From: Arthrobacter sp. B0490
GTDB taxonomy: Bacteria > Actinomycetota > Actinomycetes > Actinomycetales > Micrococcaceae
Assembly (NCBI RefSeq): GCF_002929355.1
Contig: NZ_PJIR01000004.1
Coordinates: 1 to 64,000 of the forward strand
DNA: 64,000 nt
Reading direction: 5' to 3'
The notes below the pieces were generated by a model. The model was not told the DNA's origin. It did no database searches and was given only the letters and a program-made list of their open reading frames with translations. Position numbers and translations under genes: made by a program. This document shows, piece by piece, positions 23,340 to 32,359 of the stretch. The stretch's first letter is position 1; every line of letters starts with the position of its first letter.

Positions 23340-23543
23340 GTGAACGAGTACATGTTGGCGGGAATGACGTGTGGGCACTGCGAGATGTCGGTCCGTGAGG
23401 AGGTTGCCGCGGTTCCGGGCGTCGAGGACATCCAGGTCAGCGCGCAGACGGGCAAGCTCGTCATCACCGGAGCGGATGAGATCGATGACGAGAAGGTGCT
23501 GGCTGCGGTGAAGGAAGCCGGTTACTCGGCGGTGCGGGCCTGA
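23340..23543 (+). CDS. copZ: Copper chaperone, CopZ-like (single HMA domain)
   Basis: 67 residues, a single heavy-metal-associated domain. The metal site is GMTCGHCEMSV, followed by VPGVEDIQVSAQTGKL and AAVKEAGYSAVRA at the end. It carries Cu(I) to CopA. Start chosen at GTG 23340, which gives MNEYMLAGMTCGHC and has AAGGGG 11 nt upstream; GTG 23331 is too close to that ribosome site. Two CsoR-like operators lie just upstream. Its stop overlaps the next gene's ATG by 1 nt. Confidence 0.88.
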   Translation: MNEYMLAGMTCGHCEMSVREEVAAVPGVEDIQVSAQTGKLVITGADEIDDEKVLAAVKEAGYSAVRA

Positions 23544-24193
23544 TGAAGGCTCCGGCACGGCTTGCGGTCTACGGTGCCGGGATGGTGGTGGCGTTCAGCG
23601 GGGCCTACGGGCTCGCCGGCGTCGTCGTGCCGGACAGCGTCGTAGCGGCGTGGCAGGACACGAGCGGGATGAAAGATCACAGCGAAGGGCAGGACGACAT
23701 GGATCCTCATGACCAGGGCATGAACGAGACCGGGCAGGAAGCCGGCGGCATGGCAGGACACGAGCACGCTCCGGACGGCGGCCCGGCACCCGAGGGCATC
23801 ACGCCCGCTACCGGCCCGACGTACCCGGTGGGCACGAAGGTCATTCTCACCGCCGGCCACATGCCGGGCATGCAGGGGGCGGAGGCGGTTATCTCCGGTG
23901 CTTTCGATACCACGACCTACTCGGTGAGCTACATGCCCACCACCGGTGGGCATCGGGTTGTCGATCATCGGTGGGTCGTCCATGAGGAACTCGAGAACGC
24001 CGGCAGCGCGCCTATGGCCGACGGCATGGCGGTGGTGCTCAACGCCGAGCACATGACCGGTATGAGCGGGGCGAAGGCCACGATCGACAGCTCGACCGCC
24101 GAGACCGCGTACATGGTGGACGTCGACGCGGACGGCATGACGATGAGCAATCACAAGTGGGTCGTCGAGAGCGAAATCAAGCCAGCCTCCTGA
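23543..24193 (+). CDS. YdhK-like exported protein with two DUF1541 repeats
   Basis: 216 residues. An N-terminal hydrophobic segment (LAVYGAGMVVAFSGAYGLAG) acts as signal or anchor. A Met/His/Asp-rich stretch follows (about residues 40-85), which could bind copper or other soft metal. Two DUF1541 units come next: TYPVGTKVILTAGHMPGM with a VVDHRWVVHEE end, and MADGMAVVLNAEHMTGM with an NHKWVVESE end. The family is common in Gram-positive metal-resistance loci, function unproven. It is co-transcribed with copZ and copA. An extracytoplasmic metal sponge is a reasonable inference. Confidence 0.85.
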   Translation: MKAPARLAVYGAGMVVAFSGAYGLAGVVVPDSVVAAWQDTSGMKDHSEGQDDMDPHDQGMNETGQEAGGMAGHEHAPDGGPAPEGITPATGPTYPVGTKVILTAGHMPGMQGAEAVISGAFDTTTYSVSYMPTTGGHRVVDHRWVVHEELENAGSAPMADGMAVVLNAEHMTGMSGAKATIDSSTAETAYMVDVDADGMTMSNHKWVVESEIKPAS

Positions 24194-24265
24194 CATCCGG
24201 GGAGCCTGCGCCCGTCAGGCAGGCGGAAACCAAGCAACAGAGCGGGAATCAGGGTAGGAATCAGA

Positions 24266-26548
24266 GTGGAGAACGCAGTGAGCACTACAGCACCACCGGC
24301 AGGCGGGACGCAGATCGAGCTGGAGGTCGGGGGGATGACCTGCGCTTCCTGCGCGAACCGGATTGAGCGGAAGCTGAACAAGCTCGACGGCGTTCAGGCG
24401 AGTGTCAACTACGCCACCGAGAAGGCGAGGGTCACGGTGCCCGACGGGTACGACCCGGCGCTGCTGATCAGTGAGGTTGAGAAGACTGGGTATACCGCCG
24501 TGCTCCCGGCGCCCAGGAATAGCGGCAGGGGTGAGGCGTCGTCCACTGAGGACGAGGACGCTCCGAATGCGGAGCTGCTGTCGCTCAAGCACCGGCTGAT
24601 CGGGTCGATCGTGCTCACCGTCCCGGTGATCGCGATGGCGATGATTCCCGCACTGCAGTTCACCTACTGGCAATGGCTTTCACTCGCCCTCGCCGGTCCG
24701 GTGATCGTGTGGGCGGCCTGGCCTTTCCACAAGGCGGCCTGGACGAACCTCAAGCACGGTACTGCGACGATGGACACCCTCATCTCCATGGGCACCGCCG
24801 CAGCGTTCCTCTGGTCGCTGTACGCGTTGTTCCTCGGTGCCGCAGGTGTTCCCGGTATGACGCACGCGTTCGAGTTCACCATCGCGCCATCGGACGGGGC
24901 TGCGAACATTTACCTCGAGGTCGGGGCCGGGGTGACGATGTTCATCCTCGCCGGCCGCTACTTCGAGAAGCGGTCCAAGCGTCAAGCCGGGGCAGCGCTT
25001 CGGGCGTTGCTGGAGCTGGGCGCGAAGGAGGTCGCCGTCCTGCGCGGCGGGGCCGAGGTGAAGATCCCGACCTCGCAGCTGCAGATCGGCGACGAGTTCG
25101 TTGTCCGCCCCGGTGAGAAGATCGCCACCGACGGCATTGTCACTGCCGGTACCTCCGCCGTGGACGCCTCGATGCTCACCGGTGAGTCAGTGCCGGTGGA
25201 GGTGGCCGAGGGGGACCCGGTCGCCGGCGCCACCGTCAACGCCGGTGGCCGTCTCGTGGTGCGCGCCACCCGGGTCGGGTCCGACACGCAGCTGGCGCAG
25301 ATGGCCAAGCTCGTCGAAGACGCGCAGACTGGCAAGGCTGAGGTGCAGCGCCTGGCCGACCGGATTTCCGGGGTGTTCGTGCCGATCGTGATCATCATCG
25401 CGGTCATCACTCTGGGGGCCTGGCTCGGGGCGGGGTTCCCGGTCGCGGCCGCTTTCACCGCGGCCGTCGCCGTGCTCGTCATCGCTTGCCCGTGCGCCCT
25501 GGGACTGGCGACCCCGACCGCACTGTTGGTGGGCACCGGACGCGGGGCGCAGATGGGCGTGCTCATCAAGGGCCCCGAGGTGCTGGAGTCCACCCGGAAG
25601 GTTGACACGGTCGTGCTGGACAAGACCGGCACGGTCACCAGCGGCAAGATGACCCTGGTCGAGGTGATCACCGAGCCCGGTGTTGATCGAGCTGAGTTGC
25701 TGCGCCTGGCCGGCGCGTTGGAGGATGCCTCCGAGCACCCGATCGCACAGGCCATCGCGAAGGCAGCCACCCAGGAGGTCGGCACCCTCGTGTCACCGGA
25801 GGACTTCGCCAACCTCGAGGGCAAGGGCGTGCAGGGCATCATCGACGGGCACACGGTGCTCGTAGGCCGTGAGTCCTTGCTGGCCGAGTGGTCCCAGCGC
25901 CTCTCCGGCGAGGTGGCCTCGGCCAAGGTGCGCGCCGAGGGTGAGGGCAAGACAGTCGTTGCGGTTGGCTGGGATGGTGCCGCGCGCGGCATCCTCGTTG
26001 TCGCTGACACGGTCAAGCCCACCAGCAAGGAGGCGATCGCCGAGCTGAAGGCACTCGGGCTCACCCCGGTGCTCCTGACCGGTGATAACGAGGCCGTGGC
26101 CCGGCAGATCGCATCCGAGGTCGGCATCGAGCAGGTCATCGCCGAGGTCCTCCCACAGGACAAGGTCGACGTCGTCGCCCGCCTGCAGAAAGAGGGCAAG
26201 GTCGTCGCGATGGTCGGCGACGGTGTCAACGACGCCCCCGCCCTGGCCCAGGCCGACCTGGGATTGGCGATGGGCACCGGCACCGATGCCGCGATCGAAG
26301 CCTCCGACATCACCCTCGTGCGCGGTGACCTACGGGCCGCGGTCGACGCGATCCGCCTGTCCCGCAGGACCTTGTCGACGATCAAGACGAACCTGTTCTG
26401 GGCCTTCGCCTACAACGTCGCGGCGATTCCGATCGCCGCCCTCGGCATGCTCAACCCGATGCTTGCAGGCGCGGCGATGGCGTTCTCCAGTGTCTTCGTC
26501 GTCGGCAACAGCCTCCGCCTGCGCGGGTTCCGCAGTGTCACGAAGTAG
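24266..26548 (+). CDS. copA: Copper-exporting P1B-type ATPase CopA
   Basis: 760 residues. One N-terminal HMA domain has [15 protein letters not shown]. The membrane metal site is CPC in [16 protein letters not shown], typical of Cu(I)/Ag(I) pumps. The phosphorylation motif is DKTGT, followed by [14 protein letters not shown] and [16 protein letters not shown]. About eight membrane helices. It pumps Cu(I) out, fed by CopZ. Start could be GTG 24266 or GTG 24278; each has a plausible ribosome site, the second being GGAG at 6 nt. It is the third gene of the copZ-ydhK-copA-csoR operon. Confidence 0.93.
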   Translation: MENAVSTTAPPAGGTQIELEVGGMTCASCANRIERKLNKLDGVQASVNYATEKARVTVPDGYDPALLISEVEKTGYTAVLPAPRNSGRGEASSTEDEDAPNAELLSLKHRLIGSIVLTVPVIAMAMIPALQFTYWQWLSLALAGPVIVWAAWPFHKAAWTNLKHGTATMDTLISMGTAAAFLWSLYALFLGAAGVPGMTHAFEFTIAPSDGAANIYLEVGAGVTMFILAGRYFEKRSKRQAGAALRALLELGAKEVAVLRGGAEVKIPTSQLQIGDEFVVRPGEKIATDGIVTAGTSAVDASMLTGESVPVEVAEGDPVAGATVNAGGRLVVRATRVGSDTQLAQMAKLVEDAQTGKAEVQRLADRISGVFVPIVIIIAVITLGAWLGAGFPVAAAFTAAVAVLVIACPCALGLATPTALLVGTGRGAQMGVLIKGPEVLESTRKVDTVVLDKTGTVTSGKMTLVEVITEPGVDRAELLRLAGALEDASEHPIAQAIAKAATQEVGTLVSPEDFANLEGKGVQGIIDGHTVLVGRESLLAEWSQRLSGEVASAKVRAEGEGKTVVAVGWDGAARGILVVADTVKPTSKEAIAELKALGLTPVLLTGDNEAVARQIASEVGIEQVIAEVLPQDKVDVVARLQKEGKVVAMVGDGVNDAPALAQADLGLAMGTGTDAAIEASDITLVRGDLRAAVDAIRLSRRTLSTIKTNLFWAFAYNVAAIPIAALGMLNPMLAGAAMAFSSVFVVGNSLRLRGFRSVTK

Positions 26549-26600
26549 CCCCAAGCCGCGCACCTTCATCTCCATTCGAAGAACGAAAGGCACCACGATC

Positions 26601-27035
26601 ATGACGACTGAAGCGCCCGCTGTCGCTAGCTGCTGCAGCACCACGAAAACGGAGGCTCTCGAGAGCGGCCGTGAGAACCTCCTCGCCGACGCCGGCTGCT
26701 GTGGCGGTCCTGTCGAGCACGCCGCTGAACCGGAGTCCGACGCCGAGCACCAGCACGGCTACATCGACGACAAGTCCGGTTATCTGACGCGTATGAAACG
26801 CATCGAGGGCCAGGCCCGCGGAATCGCGAGGATGATCGACGAGGAGAAGTACTGCATCGATATCCTCACCCAGGTCAGTGCGCTCACCCGGGCACTGCAG
26901 ACCGTGGCAACCGGCCTGCTCGACGACCATCTCAAGCACTGCGTCCTCGACGCAGCTCGGATGGGAGACGAGGACGCGGCTCGGGAAAAACTTCAGGAAG
27001 CCAGCGACGCCATCAAGCGGCTCGTGCGCTCCTGA
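26601..27035 (+). CDS. csoR: CsoR-family copper-sensing repressor with Cys-rich N-terminus
   Basis: 144 residues from ATG 26601. The C-terminal 90 residues are the CsoR/RcnR fold: YLTRMKRIEGQARGIARMI, the ligand Cys in EEKYCIDILTQ, and the His-x3-Cys pair in DDHLKHCVLDA, giving the Cys-His-Cys Cu(I) triad. The first 55 residues are an unusual extension with two Cys pairs (ASCCSTT and AGCCGGP) and a His-rich patch near EHQHGY. It probably represses the operon through the palindromes at 23252 and 23286. Last gene of the operon. Confidence 0.88.
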   Translation: MTTEAPAVASCCSTTKTEALESGRENLLADAGCCGGPVEHAAEPESDAEHQHGYIDDKSGYLTRMKRIEGQARGIARMIDEEKYCIDILTQVSALTRALQTVATGLLDDHLKHCVLDAARMGDEDAAREKLQEASDAIKRLVRS

Positions 27036-27240
27036 ATAGCTGGCCTCAGACAACACGCGCAGACCCACTGCCTGACCGAGATTAGCCGAAGCCCTTCTAC
27101 CCCTGACGCATGAGCGGGGTTCCGTCACGGGCGTCCGGCGGCAAGCCGTGGCCGCCTTCGTGCCCGGCGACACGGGCGAGCTACACCAGCACGGGTCTTC
27201 GGCGCGGCTCGACGCCACACCCAAAAGAAAGAGACGACAC

Positions 27241-28677
27241 ATGGTCCCTACACCGATGAAGACCCGGCCCCGCGCAGGGCTCATATCCCTGCTCGTGATC
27301 GCGACGGCCCAGCTGATGATCGTGCTCGACGACTCGATCGTGAATATCGCCCTGCCCAGTATCCAGGACCAGCTGCGCGTCGATCCCGTGCACTTGCCCT
27401 GGATCGTCAACGGCTACATCCTCAGCTTCGGCGCTCTGTTGCTGCTCGGCGGCCGGATGGGCGACCTCTGGGGCCGTAAGCGAACCCTGCAGATCGGTCT
27501 GCTGGTCTTCGTCCTAGGATCACTGGCCGGCGGGCTCGGCCAGAGCGCTGAGATGCTCATCGCCGCCCGCGCCCTCCAGGGCATCGGCGCGGCCATGACC
27601 GCCCCCAACGTGCTGGCACTGATCGCCACCACTTTCGAAGACAGGAAGACGCGGGACACGGCCTTATCGCTCTACGGGGCAATGTCGGGCATCGGCATCG
27701 TCATCGGGTTGGTCCTCGGCGGATTCCTCACCGACGCGCTGAGCTGGCGGTGGGTGTTCTTCATCAACATCCCCATCGGGCTGCTCGTACTTCTCGGCAG
27801 CCGCACCCTCGTCGCCCCGCAGCGCAACACCGGACGCCTGGGCCTGCTCGACGGAATCCTGGGCACCGCCGGCATGATCTCCCTGGTGTACGCGATTACC
27901 CGCTTCGGCGAAGACGGACTCATCGACCCGGTCGCCTACGCCCTGGTTCTTGGGGCGGCCGTGCTGCTGGCCGCCTTCGTCCTTATCCAACGCCGCAGCC
28001 CGAGCCCTCTAGTCCCGCTGAGCCTGTTCAGGGACCGCAACCGCGCAGGGGCCTACCTGACCATGCTGGGGCTTGCGATCGGGCCGATGGGCATCCTGTA
28101 CGTCGTCACGCTTTACCTGCAGCAGATCCAGCAGTACTCGCCCTTGGTCACGGGCCTGTCGATGCTCCCGTTCGCTGCAGGCATCATCCTCGGCGCGGGT
28201 TCCGCCCCGAAGGTTCTGCTGAAGGTCGCCCCGCGGTGGGTCACTGGGGTCGGCGGGTTCCTGAGCACCGCCGGTGCGCTTTGGATCGCCTGGGTCATTT
28301 CCGGTGAGGGCGGCTGGCTGCCCATCGCGCCAGGCTTCCTCGTCGTCGCCCTCGGGTTCGGCCTCGGCGTCATGGCCCTGACGCAGGCCGCGGTCTACCG
28401 CGTCGAGCCGGACAAGGCCGGTATCGCCTCGGCGTTGCTCAACTCCGCCCAGCAGATCGGCGTCGCCCTCGGACTCGCGGTGCTCGCCGGGGTCGCAGCG
28501 ACGGTGACCGCCGGTTCCGGTGGCACAACTCAGGCGCTGGTGGGCGGCTACAGCACCGCGCTGGTCGTCGGCGCGGGCATCCTCCTCGCCGCGGCAGTGC
28601 TCGCGCTACTCACGCTCAGCGGCCGCGTGAACGCCGAGGAGCACACGATAGACGAACTTGGGATTACCCGGGCTTGA
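27241..28677 (+). CDS. MFS exporter, DHA2 (EmrB/QacA-like) family
   Basis: 478 residues with about 14 membrane segments. The family signature after helix 1 is MIVLDDSIVNIALPSIQ, and the helix 2-3 loop motif is GGRMGDLWGRKRTLQIG. DHA2 proteins export drugs, dyes and quaternary compounds by proton antiport. The substrate is unknown. It follows csoR by about 200 bp with no clear operator and is followed after 48 bp by an AhpD-like gene, probably in one transcript. Confidence 0.87.
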   Translation: MVPTPMKTRPRAGLISLLVIATAQLMIVLDDSIVNIALPSIQDQLRVDPVHLPWIVNGYILSFGALLLLGGRMGDLWGRKRTLQIGLLVFVLGSLAGGLGQSAEMLIAARALQGIGAAMTAPNVLALIATTFEDRKTRDTALSLYGAMSGIGIVIGLVLGGFLTDALSWRWVFFINIPIGLLVLLGSRTLVAPQRNTGRLGLLDGILGTAGMISLVYAITRFGEDGLIDPVAYALVLGAAVLLAAFVLIQRRSPSPLVPLSLFRDRNRAGAYLTMLGLAIGPMGILYVVTLYLQQIQQYSPLVTGLSMLPFAAGIILGAGSAPKVLLKVAPRWVTGVGGFLSTAGALWIAWVISGEGGWLPIAPGFLVVALGFGLGVMALTQAAVYRVEPDKAGIASALLNSAQQIGVALGLAVLAGVAATVTAGSGGTTQALVGGYSTALVVGAGILLAAAVLALLTLSGRVNAEEHTIDELGITRA

Positions 28678-28725
28678 GGCACCACCAATCCCTAAACGGA
28701 ATCAAACAAGCAAGAAGGAGCAGCA

Positions 28726-29055
28726 ATGCATTCCCATAACGACGAATCAAAGTTTATGGCCGACATCAAGGACGCCGCACCGGAGATGGTCTCGGCATTC
28801 TTCGGCTTCGACAAAGCCGTTTTCAATAAGAACACCGGGAACCTCGACCTGGCAACCCGCGAACTGATCGCGGTCGGCGTCGCAGTGACCACGCAGTGCC
28901 CGTTTTGCATCGAGGACCACGCCAAGCGCGCCATCAAGGCCGGCGCTTCCAAAGCCGACATCGCCGAAGCCGTCATGGTCGCCGCCGCCCTGCGCGCCGG
29001 AGGCGGCGTCACACACGGCTGGAAAGCGATGAAAAGCATCGCCGACGACGAATAG
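28726..29055 (+). CDS. Carboxymuconolactone decarboxylase/AhpD-like protein
   Basis: 109 residues. The CMD domain has the redox motif CPFCIEDHAKRAIKAG, a CxxC plus His as in AhpD-type alkylhydroperoxidases, and GASKADIAEAVMVAAALRAG after it. Strong AAGGAG ribosome site 5 nt before ATG. Likely a small peroxidase or thiol-disulfide protein working with the exporter upstream. The precise reaction is unknown. Confidence 0.85.
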   Translation: MHSHNDESKFMADIKDAAPEMVSAFFGFDKAVFNKNTGNLDLATRELIAVGVAVTTQCPFCIEDHAKRAIKAGASKADIAEAVMVAAALRAGGGVTHGWKAMKSIADDE

Positions 29056-29162
29056 ATCCGGGCGGAAGATAGGCAATCGCCGCAATCAGGCACCAACGAC
29101 GTCTTCGAAGCAGCTACAGCACCCGTCTCGTCGGCAACTAACTCCAAAGGGCGCCCTAGAGA

Positions 29163-29203
29163 CCCGCTACTAGCGCGGCGGGATCTGCGCGGCTGGTAGC
29201 GGG
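29163..29203. terminator. Inverted repeat between convergent genes
   Basis: CCCGCTAC (29163-29170) and GTAGCGGG (29196-29203) are exact complements with a long, partly self-complementary GC-rich loop. It lies between the convergent AhpD-like and isochorismatase-family genes and probably ends transcription from one or both sides. There is no T-tract. Confidence 0.45.
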
Positions 29204-29258
29204 CCACCCTAGGTGATCCGGGTGTCTCCGATGGGACGAGGAGGATCGCTTCGTGCTT

Positions 29259-29888
29259 CTAGCGGGTACTGCGGCCTTGAGTGGCGGAGGTGACGAGGTC
29301 GCTCTTGGTCAGCGCCGCGCTTGTGCTTAGTGCGGTGGCCCAGGTCGCGGTGTCGGTCACGGCAGCCCAGTTCGAGTGCAGTAGCGCCATGAGAGTTTCG
29401 TGGACCTGGCGTGCGGGTGCGGTACCGGCCTCGTTGGCCAGATCGATTGCGCCGGTCGCGTCGGAGAGGACTTCGACGGCGAAACCGAGGGGCTCGGCGG
29501 CTGCAGCGGAAGCGATCACGCAGTTGTTCGTCATGTATCCGGCGAGAGTGATCGTGTCGATCTTTTGTCCGCGCAACCAGGTTTCAAGGTCCGTGTCCGC
29601 AAAGATGCTGGAGAACTGCTTGCTGATGCGCTTGGCTGCTGTGTCTTCATAGGCAGCCACCGTGGGGTGGTTCTGCCAGGTCGACGAACCTGCGGCGAAC
29701 ACGGGGGCTTCCGCCGGGAGCTCGTGCTGGACGAGCACGACGGGCGTGTCGGTTTGCTGGGCCGCGTCGATCGCCGCCTGGATGCTGGCGACGGAATCCT
29801 GACGAGCCGGGAACTGGATCGGGAGCAGTCCGTCAAAGTATTCCTGCTGGGCGTCGATGACGATGAGGGCTCGGCGTGGTGCGGACAT
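29259..29888 (-). CDS. Isochorismatase-family cysteine hydrolase (paralogue 2)
   Basis: 209 residues. Close paralogue of the protein at 535-1173: both begin with a xAPRRAL strand followed by a QQ-x-YFDGLL stretch and share GYMTNNC and EVLSDATGAI. The probable triad is Asp in IVIDAQQEYFDG, Lys in AKRISKQFSS and Cys in GYMTNNCVIAS. Substrate unknown. Start at ATG 29888 with AAGGAG 6 nt upstream. It lies 88 bp downstream of the LLM oxidoreductase on the same strand, so the two are probably co-transcribed under the CGNR regulator's promoter region. Confidence 0.86.
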   Translation of the reverse strand: MSAPRRALIVIDAQQEYFDGLLPIQFPARQDSVASIQAAIDAAQQTDTPVVLVQHELPAEAPVFAAGSSTWQNHPTVAAYEDTAAKRISKQFSSIFADTDLETWLRGQKIDTITLAGYMTNNCVIASAAAAEPLGFAVEVLSDATGAIDLANEAGTAPARQVHETLMALLHSNWAAVTDTATWATALSTSAALTKSDLVTSATQGRSTR

Positions 29889-29976
29889 AAGGTTCTCCTT
29901 CAGAGAGGGTTGTTTGAGAATGCGTGAAACGTGTGGAAATGGCATGGGTGAGCCGCGGAAATCCGGGGCGTGGGTT

Positions 29977-31071
29977 TTAATGTGCGGCGGCCGCAAGCGA
30001 TGTTTCGAGGCGGGGCATTGCGTAGTGATCGGCGATCAGGTTGATCCCTTCCTGGTCGAGGGACGTGGAGTGGCCGCCGATGACGAGCATCATTTCGTCG
30101 GCGCCGGTGCGCGATTGGAGGGCGTCGAGTCGAGCGGCGACCGTTTCGGGCGTGCCGTGGAAACTGCGGTCGGTGTAGGCGTCGATGATGTGTCGCTCCT
30201 GCATTGTGGGCTGGTAGGCCTCGACCTCGTCCGGAGGTAGGAGCAGGTAGCCTTCGCGTTTGAACATCCGCAGCATCGCCATGGCCGATGTTGCCGCCTG
30301 CCGCTTGGCCTCGAGCGGGTCGTTGCTGATGACCGCAGGGACGCTGACGAGGGTGTGGGGCTCGGCGAGCACGTCGGAGGGTTGGAAGCTCTCACGGTAG
30401 AGGCGCATGGCAGTGTCGACGTCGGCGTCGCCGAACTGCAGTGCGAACGCATAGGGTCGACCGAGCTGCCCGGCCAACTGAGCCGAGTACGGCGATGAAC
30501 CGAGTATCCACATTTGCGGCATGGTTGGCGGTGCGCTCACCCGGTTCTCCGCCGCTTGCCAGGGGCCCGGCACCGCGTGGACCTGCCGGTAAGGGTGCCC
30601 GGATGGGAAGTCGTCGCTCAGGAATCCGAGCAGCTCCAGGACCTGCTGTGGGAATCCGTCATTGGCGTCCGCTCCACGACGCAACGCGGCGGCAGTGGCC
30701 CCGTCCGTACCTGGAGCACGACCGAGCCCGAGATCGATCCGGCCCGGGGCCAGCGCCTCCAGCATTCCGAATTGTTCGGCGATCAGCAGCGGAGAATGGT
30801 TAGGCAGCATGACCCCGCCGGCCCCGAGACGGATGCGCACCGTTTCTGCGATGAGACGGGCAATCATCAACGGAGGCGACGACACGGAGGTCGCTCCCAT
30901 CCCGTGATGCTCGGACATCCAGAACCTGTGAAAGCCTCGCTCATCGGCGGTCCGCGCGAGCAAGATGGTGCTCTCGAGCCCTTCCGCAGCTGTCATCCCG
31001 ACGCCCGTGCCGCCGGCGGAGAGAACGGACAGTGTGAACGGCGCCGTACCCGATGGTCGACTCAACCCCAC
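29977..31071 (-). CDS. LLM-class flavin-dependent oxidoreductase (luciferase-like)
   Basis: 364 residues from GTG 31071, with GAGGAG 5 nt upstream. It has the luciferase-like monooxygenase pattern: FHRFWMSEHHGMGATSVSSP near the N-terminus, GVMLPNHSPLLIAEQFGML, then GRIDLGLGRAPGTD, and IGGHSTSLDQEGI near the C-terminus. Such enzymes use reduced FMN (or F420 in some branches) to oxidise small molecules. It is first in a two-gene operon with an isochorismatase-family hydrolase and divergent from a CGNR regulator. The pairing suggests a small catabolic or detoxification route; the substrate is not known. Confidence 0.87.
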   Translation of the reverse strand: MGLSRPSGTAPFTLSVLSAGGTGVGMTAAEGLESTILLARTADERGFHRFWMSEHHGMGATSVSSPPLMIARLIAETVRIRLGAGGVMLPNHSPLLIAEQFGMLEALAPGRIDLGLGRAPGTDGATAAALRRGADANDGFPQQVLELLGFLSDDFPSGHPYRQVHAVPGPWQAAENRVSAPPTMPQMWILGSSPYSAQLAGQLGRPYAFALQFGDADVDTAMRLYRESFQPSDVLAEPHTLVSVPAVISNDPLEAKRQAATSAMAMLRMFKREGYLLLPPDEVEAYQPTMQERHIIDAYTDRSFHGTPETVAARLDALQSRTGADEMMLVIGGHSTSLDQEGINLIADHYAMPRLETSLAAAAH

Positions 31072-31123
31072 AGCAACTCCTCATGGGAAAAAGGTATTTT
31101 TGGCATGACTAGAGCCTAACATC

Positions 31124-31143
31124 TGTCTCACGGTTAAAAGACA
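31124..31143. promoter_or_regulatory. Dyad in the divergent promoter region of the LLM and CGNR genes
   Basis: TGTCT (31124-31128) and AGACA (31139-31143), separated by 10 bp, form a symmetric site midway between the divergent starts. A dimeric regulator, perhaps the CGNR protein encoded at 31152, could bind here. The arms are short, so chance is possible. Confidence 0.35.
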
Positions 31144-31151
31144 CTGATAAC

Positions 31152-31757
31152 ATGAGAACCATGTCAGAAACACCGTTGGCCGCCGCACCAGGCGCCCAGG
31201 AACATCCGAGCCTCGCCCTGGTCAACAGCGCAGGTGGCGTGGCGGTCGGCAAGGACTACGACGAGATGAGCACTCCAGAGGCCGCTGCGGCTTGGCTGAT
31301 GGCACGTGATCTCATCGGACAGGACGCTGTGCTACACGAGCATTGCCAAGGCCGGCTCGCGGCGCTGCGCGCGGACCTGCGCAATCTCTTCACCGCTCAC
31401 ACCACCGGCGACGTCCCCACGACCTCCGCGGTACACGCCCTGAACTTCGCCCTGACCTGCGTCCCCGGCGCTCTGCTATTGCGGTTCGACCCACCAGGAG
31501 GATTCACCCGTCGCGCCGACCACCCCACGACTCAGGTCGTAGAACACGTCATGGCCGTGATCGCCGAAGATGCCGCCTCGCTGCTCAGCGGCGACCAGGC
31601 CTCGCAGCTCGCGTCCTGCGAAGCGGACTCCTGCCAGCGGTTCTTCCTCCGCACCCACGCTCGACGGCAATGGTGCTCAACCCGATGCGGTGACCGCGTC
31701 CGCGCCGCGCGTGCCTATTTACGTAAACGCTCAATCCACAGCCCGCAAACCGCGTGA
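31152..31757 (+). CDS. CGNR zinc-finger transcriptional regulator
   Basis: 201 residues. The C-terminal CGNR zinc finger is clear: CEADSCQRFFLRTHARRQWC then STRCGDRVRAARAYLRKR, giving four Cys ligands. The N-terminal 140 residues match the helical ABATE-type ligand domain usually paired with it (LRADLRNLFTAHTTGD, then VVEHVMAVIAEDAASLLSG). It is an actinobacterial regulator family with poorly known ligands. Start at ATG 31152 or ATG 31161; neither has a strong ribosome site. Divergent from the LLM oxidoreductase operon, which it probably controls. Confidence 0.85.
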   Translation: MRTMSETPLAAAPGAQEHPSLALVNSAGGVAVGKDYDEMSTPEAAAAWLMARDLIGQDAVLHEHCQGRLAALRADLRNLFTAHTTGDVPTTSAVHALNFALTCVPGALLLRFDPPGGFTRRADHPTTQVVEHVMAVIAEDAASLLSGDQASQLASCEADSCQRFFLRTHARRQWCSTRCGDRVRAARAYLRKRSIHSPQTA

Positions 31758-31987
31758 CCCACCCCGACAGGCCGTCGCGCCATCCCAGATCTCCGCTCGT
31801 GACTGTTGGATACGGTTGGTCCTGCGGAAACAGGCGATCACCCGTCAAGTGGTGCGACAATCGCGCCGCTTATCGCTGTTGCCCCTGTTGCTTGCCCGGA
31901 AATCAGCAGGAGCGGACGCCCCGTTTCCTCCGAGGCCCATGCTAGGCGCGCTCCATAAATGGTCCGGGTGTACTGTCCGCAACCAGC

Positions 31988-32320
31988 TTATGGATTTCGC
32001 AGGGCGATACCCTGTCGCCGCCCGCTACCCGTGCCGCTGCGACCCCTCTTAGGCACCACGGGTGACACGCTGATGTCAACGTCGTCGCTGTAGTGAAACG
32101 CCCGCCGACTACCGCTTCGCAGGGGCACGACCCAGATGACGGTGGCGTCCTCGGTGAGGACGTCAACCGAAGCTTCATAGGGCAGCTCTTTGCCCTCCTG
32201 CACAGTGACCCGATCGCGGGGATGTAATCCTGACCAATCTCTCCGCCCGGTAGGGGCGGAAAGATTGGATGGGAAGGAAGAGATGTACGGTCTTACTCGC
32301 CGGCGGAGGGGTTGTGCCAT
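31988..32320 (-). CDS. Possible small beta-rich protein
   Basis: Up to 110 residues. The middle, LHPRDRVTVQEG then YEASVDVLTEDATVIWVVPL and RRAFHYSDDVDI, reads like a compact SH3-like beta-barrel seen in small actinobacterial proteins. A strong hairpin at 32234-32268 lies inside the N-terminal part of the frame and no good internal start exists, so the gene may be truncated or start differently. It lies downstream of the pyruvate carboxylase gene. The rest of 31758-32359 shows nothing else. Confidence 0.4.
   Translation of the reverse strand: MAQPLRRRVRPYISSFPSNLSAPTGRRDWSGLHPRDRVTVQEGKELPYEASVDVLTEDATVIWVVPLRSGSRRAFHYSDDVDISVSPVVPKRGRSGTGSGRRQGIALRNP
32234..32268. terminator. Long hairpin downstream of the pyruvate carboxylase gene
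   Basis: CCAATCT-C-TCCGCCC (32234-32248) pairs with GGGCGGA-A-AGATTGG (32254-32268), a 15-bp stem with one mismatch and a 5-nt loop. It is about 90 bp past the pyruvate carboxylase stop and probably ends that transcript. Confidence 0.6.
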
Positions 32321-32359
32321 GATCGCGTGCTGCCTTTCCAGGTTTTCAATCAGCCGCCG

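Noticed and set aside
24982..26385. Reverse-strand frame of 467 codons
   Set aside because: Ser/Thr/Pro-rich shadow of CopA.
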